Assembly: GCA_005788935.1 (NCBI GenBank)
Contig: SYAK01000314.1
Location: 1-7,174, forward strand
Length of the DNA: 7,174 bases
Source of the DNA: Pseudomonadota bacterium
GTDB lineage: Bacteria > Myxococcota > UBA9042 > PHBI01
Reading direction: 5' to 3'
Both the position numbers and the translations under genes were made by a program. Shown piece after piece: positions 4,211 to 7,174 of the stretch. The notes under the pieces were generated by a model that saw nothing but the letters and a program-made list of their open reading frames with translations, ran no database searches and was not told the DNA's origin. How positions within the stretch are numbered: the stretch's first letter is position 1; each line of letters opens with the position of its first letter.

Positions 4211-7107
4211 CAGGGGTCCGTCGACAGGGTGACCCAGCCGCGGCGTCGATCGAGGCGGCCTTCGCCGAAGTCGATGACCGCGCCCGCGAGCGACGGGTGA
4301 ACCGCCCCGAGGTCGATACTCGGCAACGGAAAGTCCGCGAGGGTCTTGCCGCCGATGGACTCGAGCGCCTTCACGAGCACCATCTCGCGCAGGAAGTCGA
4401 TGAGCTCGACCTCGGCGTTGGCGTCAAAGAACGCGCTCTCGATCTCGACGATGTCGACGAGGATGTTCCCAGCCGGGATCGGCGCGAGCATCAGCTTGAG
4501 ATGGCCCGCCTCGAGGACAAGCGTCGCCTCGGTCTCGACCGCCGCGACGAGCGAGAGCGTCATCGGCAGGCCACCGAGCACCGTGTCCACGTCCATCACG
4601 AGCTCGGCCATCTGCAGGTTCAGCTTCCCCTTGCAGTCGGTGAGCACGGGCGGCAGCCGCGCCGACAGGTGCATGTCGAGCTCGGTAACGCCCGCGGAGG
4701 CCAGATCGTCACCTCCGAGCGCCGCCGCCGTCAGCGGAATCTCGAGCGCGCCACCCTGCCAGACCGCGTGCAGCAGCTGATTTAGCAGGTCGAGCCCGAG
4801 CGCGGCGCCGAGGCGCTTGCTCCCATCCCAGAGCGGCGGCCCGCTGTCGCTCCCGAAGCAGCCGCCGCGCATCACCGAGCCGCGCGTGGCCCAGTTGACC
4901 CGGCGCGCCGCCGAAGCCCGGCTGCGCAGCGCCACGTCGAGGCCGCCCTCGGAGAGGGTCGCCGTCTGCAGCGTGGCGACCAGCGCCACGTTGAGCGGGC
5001 TCATCCCCGGAAAGAAGGCCGGGACCGTGAAGGTCTCGTTGAGCTCGACCTGCCTCAGCAGGTTCCGGACCATGTCGGGGACGATCGCCGCGAGTTGCTG
5101 TCGCAGCGCATCGGCGAGCGCCGCCTCGACACGGTCCGCGAAGAGATTGACGAGCCAGTCGATGGACCAGTGGACCTCGAAGCGAAGATTCTCGACGCGA
5201 ATATCAGGCGTCCGTTGCGTCACGCGCGGCTGCCCGTTCACGACGGCGACCTCGAGCTGCAACGTCACGTCGACCCGGTCCGCGCGGACCGTCCCGCCGA
5301 CGTCCACGAAGCCCTGCGCGTCCACGTCGACCGCCAGGTTCGCGACCCTGACCGCCACCTGCAGCAGGTCGCGCGCGGGGGTGATGCTGACCTTCGGCGC
5401 GTCGTGACGAACGTTGCGCAGGTAGACGTCGTAGCCGTTCGCGCTGACGACCGGGCTTGGCACGAGGCTCGAGACGTCGACGGCCCCCATCGCCTTCTCG
5501 GCCACGGTCGCGAGGTCGTCGACCCGCCCCGTCCGGACCCCGTCATCGAGGAAGGTCTTGTCGAAGTGGGCCTGAACCCCGTCGTCGAACGCGTTCGGCG
5601 CCGGCTTGTACTCTGGCGCCACGAGGAAGGACTGGGCGAGGCGCGTGAAGTTGTTCGACACGTCGCGCGCGGTCACGGTGAAGCTGTTGACGCCGTGCGT
5701 CGGCACGAGGCTCTTCGCGAGCGGGCGGCTCAGGACCCCCTGGGTCAGCGTCTCGGCCGCCCCGTTCCAGGTCACCTCGACGAGGCCGCCCGTGAGGTCG
5801 CTGACCGTCCCGGAGACCTGAACGCCGCCGCCCGCCGACGAGACCATCTGGGCCCGGGTCGGGGTCGTGACGTCGATGACGGGCGCCGAGGCGTCGGCGA
5901 GGACCGTGCGCGTCGCCTTGAAGTTCCACGGCGCGCCGAGGCGGGCCGACAGGATCCAGCTGCCCTCGGCGTCGAGCTGCGCGCGCTCCCCCGGGGCGAG
6001 CGTCTGGCGGATCGCTCCACCGAGCCGTGTCTCGATGACGAGCGCGTCGCTGAGGGTCGTGATGGTGTTGCCGTGGATGTCGGCGACGACGGGGTTCAGC
6101 TGCACGCGCTGCCCGACGCTGTAGACCGCGCGGTCGGGTGCGAGTCCGAGGGTCAGCGTGGCCGGATCCGCTGGCAGGATCTCGAGGGAGGCGGGCACGG
6201 ACTCGGCCGTCACCCACGCCTCCTGTGGCAGGCATTCAATGCCGTAAAGACCCGCGCGTGTACCTGTCAAGGTCAGGCGCTGTGGGTCGAGCCCGGTCAG
6301 GCCGTCGACAGGCCGCGTCAGGACCCGATCGAGGGGCCGGGCGTTGCCGAAGCGGTCGCGCGCCGCGCACGTGACGGTCGCCGACGCGCCCGCGGTGATG
6401 GCCTCTGGCGTCACCGTGGCCGCGATCTCGGCGAGCTCGGCGGGCTCGACCGTGACCTCGACGGGCTCGGCGCTGACGATCGCGCCGTCGGCGAGCGCAC
6501 ACGCCACGGAATACGTTCCAGATGTTTCAAAGTACGTGACCTTGCCATCGACGGTCACGCCGGTCTCGGGGGTCACGCGCACGACGGTCTCGCCTGGCGC
6601 GCGGTTACCCTCGGCGTCCGCGACGGAGCAGGCCACGTTCACCCGCGTGCCAGCCGTCACGGTCGGGTCGAGGATGACGGTGCGCACGGTCGCGGCGTCG
6701 CCAGGGGTCACCCGAAGCGTCGGCGGGCTCGCATCCTGGATTGCGGGCGTCCCGTCGTGGGCACAGATAACGCGATAAGTGCCCGCGAAGGTGGCCGTCA
6801 CGATGGCGCCGTCGATCGTGAGGCCATCGGGCGCGTCTCCCGAGGCGTCGGTGACCTTGAAAGCGAGCGGGGCCGCAAAGGGTGCGTCGTACTGATCGAA
6901 GGCTGCACAGGTGACGGTCGTCGACGTGCCCGCCGGGATGGCGTCCTGCGACAGGCGGGTCGTGACGCGGGCGATGCTCGGCGGAGCCGCGGGGCCACCT
7001 CCCGCGTCATCCCCGTCGACCGCCGCGGTGCCGTCACAGGCCGTCGTGACGAAGGCCGCGAGGAGCGGCAGGCAGGAAGGCAGGAGCCGTGAGGTGCGAA
7101 CGGTCAT
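4210..7107 (-). CDS. Large predicted lipoprotein: Ig-like repeats plus BPI/TULIP-like lipid-binding module
   Basis: The 965-residue product starts with a basic, hydrophobic leader (1-23) and a probable lipidation cysteine (Cys24 in TTACDG, a loose lipobox), then an Asp/Gly/Pro-rich tether (25-44). Three related Ig-like repeats follow (about 45-135, 139-222, 226-312), each with [I/V]-x-AG-[T/A]...V-x-C early and G-[T/L]-Y-x-[V/I]-x-C late, giving one Cys pair each. A fourth repeat (about 316-403) lacks the cysteines. A fifth, different Ig-like unit (about 408-497) reads VSGTVSD...VEVTWNG...NSFTVTARD. Residues about 500-965 follow the order of the BPI/LBP/CETP family: beta-rich stretch (570-645), amphipathic helix (DWLVNLFADRVEAALADALR at 650-669, running on to about 688), GLDVAL (722-727), LDLLNQLLHAVWQGG (772-786), ELDMHLSARLPPVL (809-822), LVLEAGHLKLML (863-874) and FPLPSIDL (926-933). 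This suggests a tubular lipid-binding fold. ATG 7107 has AAGGAA upstream and overlaps the preceding gene by ATGA. Lipid binding is inferred from sequence pattern only. Confidence 0.85.
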   Translation of the reverse strand: MTVRTSRLLPSCLPLLAAFVTTACDGTAAVDGDDAGGGPAAPPSIARVTTRLSQDAIPAGTSTTVTCAAFDQYDAPFAAPLAFKVTDASGDAPDGLTIDGAIVTATFAGTYRVICAHDGTPAIQDASPPTLRVTPGDAATVRTVILDPTVTAGTRVNVACSVADAEGNRAPGETVVRVTPETGVTVDGKVTYFETSGTYSVACALADGAIVSAEPVEVTVEPAELAEIAATVTPEAITAGASATVTCAARDRFGNARPLDRVLTRPVDGLTGLDPQRLTLTGTRAGLYGIECLPQEAWVTAESVPASLEILPADPATLTLGLAPDRAVYSVGQRVQLNPVVADIHGNTITTLSDALVIETRLGGAIRQTLAPGERAQLDAEGSWILSARLGAPWNFKATRTVLADASAPVIDVTTPTRAQMVSSAGGGVQVSGTVSDLTGGLVEVTWNGAAETLTQGVLSRPLAKSLVPTHGVNSFTVTARDVSNNFTRLAQSFLVAPEYKPAPNAFDDGVQAHFDKTFLDDGVRTGRVDDLATVAEKAMGAVDVSSLVPSPVVSANGYDVYLRNVRHDAPKVSITPARDLLQVAVRVANLAVDVDAQGFVDVGGTVRADRVDVTLQLEVAVVNGQPRVTQRTPDIRVENLRFEVHWSIDWLVNLFADRVEAALADALRQQLAAIVPDMVRNLLRQVELNETFTVPAFFPGMSPLNVALVATLQTATLSEGGLDVALRSRASAARRVNWATRGSVMRGGCFGSDSGPPLWDGSKRLGAALGLDLLNQLLHAVWQGGALEIPLTAAALGGDDLASAGVTELDMHLSARLPPVLTDCKGKLNLQMAELVMDVDTVLGGLPMTLSLVAAVETEATLVLEAGHLKLMLAPIPAGNILVDIVEIESAFFDANAEVELIDFLREMVLVKALESIGGKTLADFPLPSIDLGAVHPSLAGAVIDFGEGRLDRRRGWVTLSTDP
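6172..6975 (-). repeat. Three Ig-like protein repeats with paired cysteines
   Basis: Repeat 1 (6703-6975), repeat 2 (6442-6693) and repeat 3 (6172-6432) encode about 85-90 residues each. They share IPAGTSTTVTC / VTAGTRVNVAC / ITAGASATVTC near the start and GTYRVIC / GTYSVAC / GLYGIEC near the end. The cysteines are 67/115, 160/203 and 247/292, which is 48, 43 and 45 residues apart and suits a disulfide inside each Ig sandwich. Confidence 0.8.
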
Positions 7108-7174
7108 GACGATTCCTTGGAGGGCGACGGCCTGCGGAAGCGGGCGAGCGCCACGATGTAGCGCTCGGTGACAT
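7104..7174 (-). CDS. C-terminal end of an upstream gene (partial)
   Basis: On the minus strand the right edge of the window encodes 22 residues, VTERYIVALARFRRPSPSKE then SS, ending in TGA at 7106-7104. Twenty of the 22 codons end in G or C, as in the real genes here, whereas the other frame open across this stretch does not show this bias. The stop overlaps the ATG of the lipoprotein gene (ATGA), which suggests a shared transcript and translational coupling. The peptide reads as a helix followed by a basic, Ser-rich tail. It is too short to name a product. Confidence 0.6.
   Translation of the reverse strand, partial: VTERYIVALARFRRPSPSKESS
7113..7118 (-). promoter_or_regulatory. Ribosome-binding site of the Ig/BPI-like lipoprotein gene
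   Basis: AAGGAA on the minus strand has its AAGGA core 6 bases before ATG 7107. It lies inside the end of the upstream gene, as expected for an overlapping gene pair. Confidence 0.6.

Noticed and set aside
6172..6975. Recent DNA-level tandem repeat in the lipoprotein gene
   Set aside because: Only the protein motifs repeat; the nucleotide sequences of the three units have diverged.
5095..7092. A 665-residue open frame on the + strand, opposite the lipoprotein gene
   Set aside because: Its translation is dominated by Arg, Asp, Gly, His and Val with no domain, signal peptide or motif. It is the mirror of a strongly biased GC-rich gene, whose minus-strand product has a leader, repeats and recognisable motifs.

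Overview
The window is very GC-rich, with codons ending mostly in G or C. It looks like chromosomal DNA from a Gram-negative bacterium with a complex cell envelope. A myxobacterium-like (Myxococcota/Polyangia) source fits best, judging from tandem SurA-type periplasmic foldases, a C-terminal-Phe outer-membrane barrel and a very large Ig-repeat lipoprotein. This assignment is inference; no marker gene settles it. There are no rRNA, tRNA, CRISPR or mobile-element sequences, and genes fill almost the whole window.

Layout. (1) Positions 1-2107, + strand: two overlapping genes for parvulin-type peptidyl-prolyl isomerases/chaperones. The first is cut by the left edge and has a degenerate parvulin domain. 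The second is a canonical secreted SurA/PrsA-like protein. They are joined by a TGATG overlap preceded by a small hairpin. (2) Positions 2117-2728, - strand: a small predicted outer-membrane beta-barrel protein, convergent with the foldases. The two stop codons sit in one short inverted repeat. (3) Positions 2729-2949: a divergent promoter region. (4) Positions 2950-4132, + strand: a two-gene unit made of a MerC-like four-helix membrane protein with His- and Cys/His-rich ends, and 13 bases later an RRM RNA-binding protein whose tail carries three copies of an aromatic-Arg-[Ser/Asn]-Ala-Asp-aromatic motif. (5) Positions 4210-7107, - strand: a 965-residue predicted lipoprotein with Ig-like repeats followed by a region that reads like a complete BPI/LBP/CETP (TULIP) lipid-binding module. 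(6) Positions 7104-7174, - strand: the last codons of another gene, overlapping the lipoprotein gene by ATGA.

How the genes may work together. The foldase pair, the barrel and the lipoprotein all point to envelope biogenesis: SurA-type proteins escort barrel proteins to the outer membrane, and the TULIP-like lipoprotein could bind or move lipids at the cell surface or in the periplasm. The MerC-RRM pair is a separate unit that may link metal handling to RNA binding. The most striking observation is the Ig-repeat/BPI-like lipoprotein.
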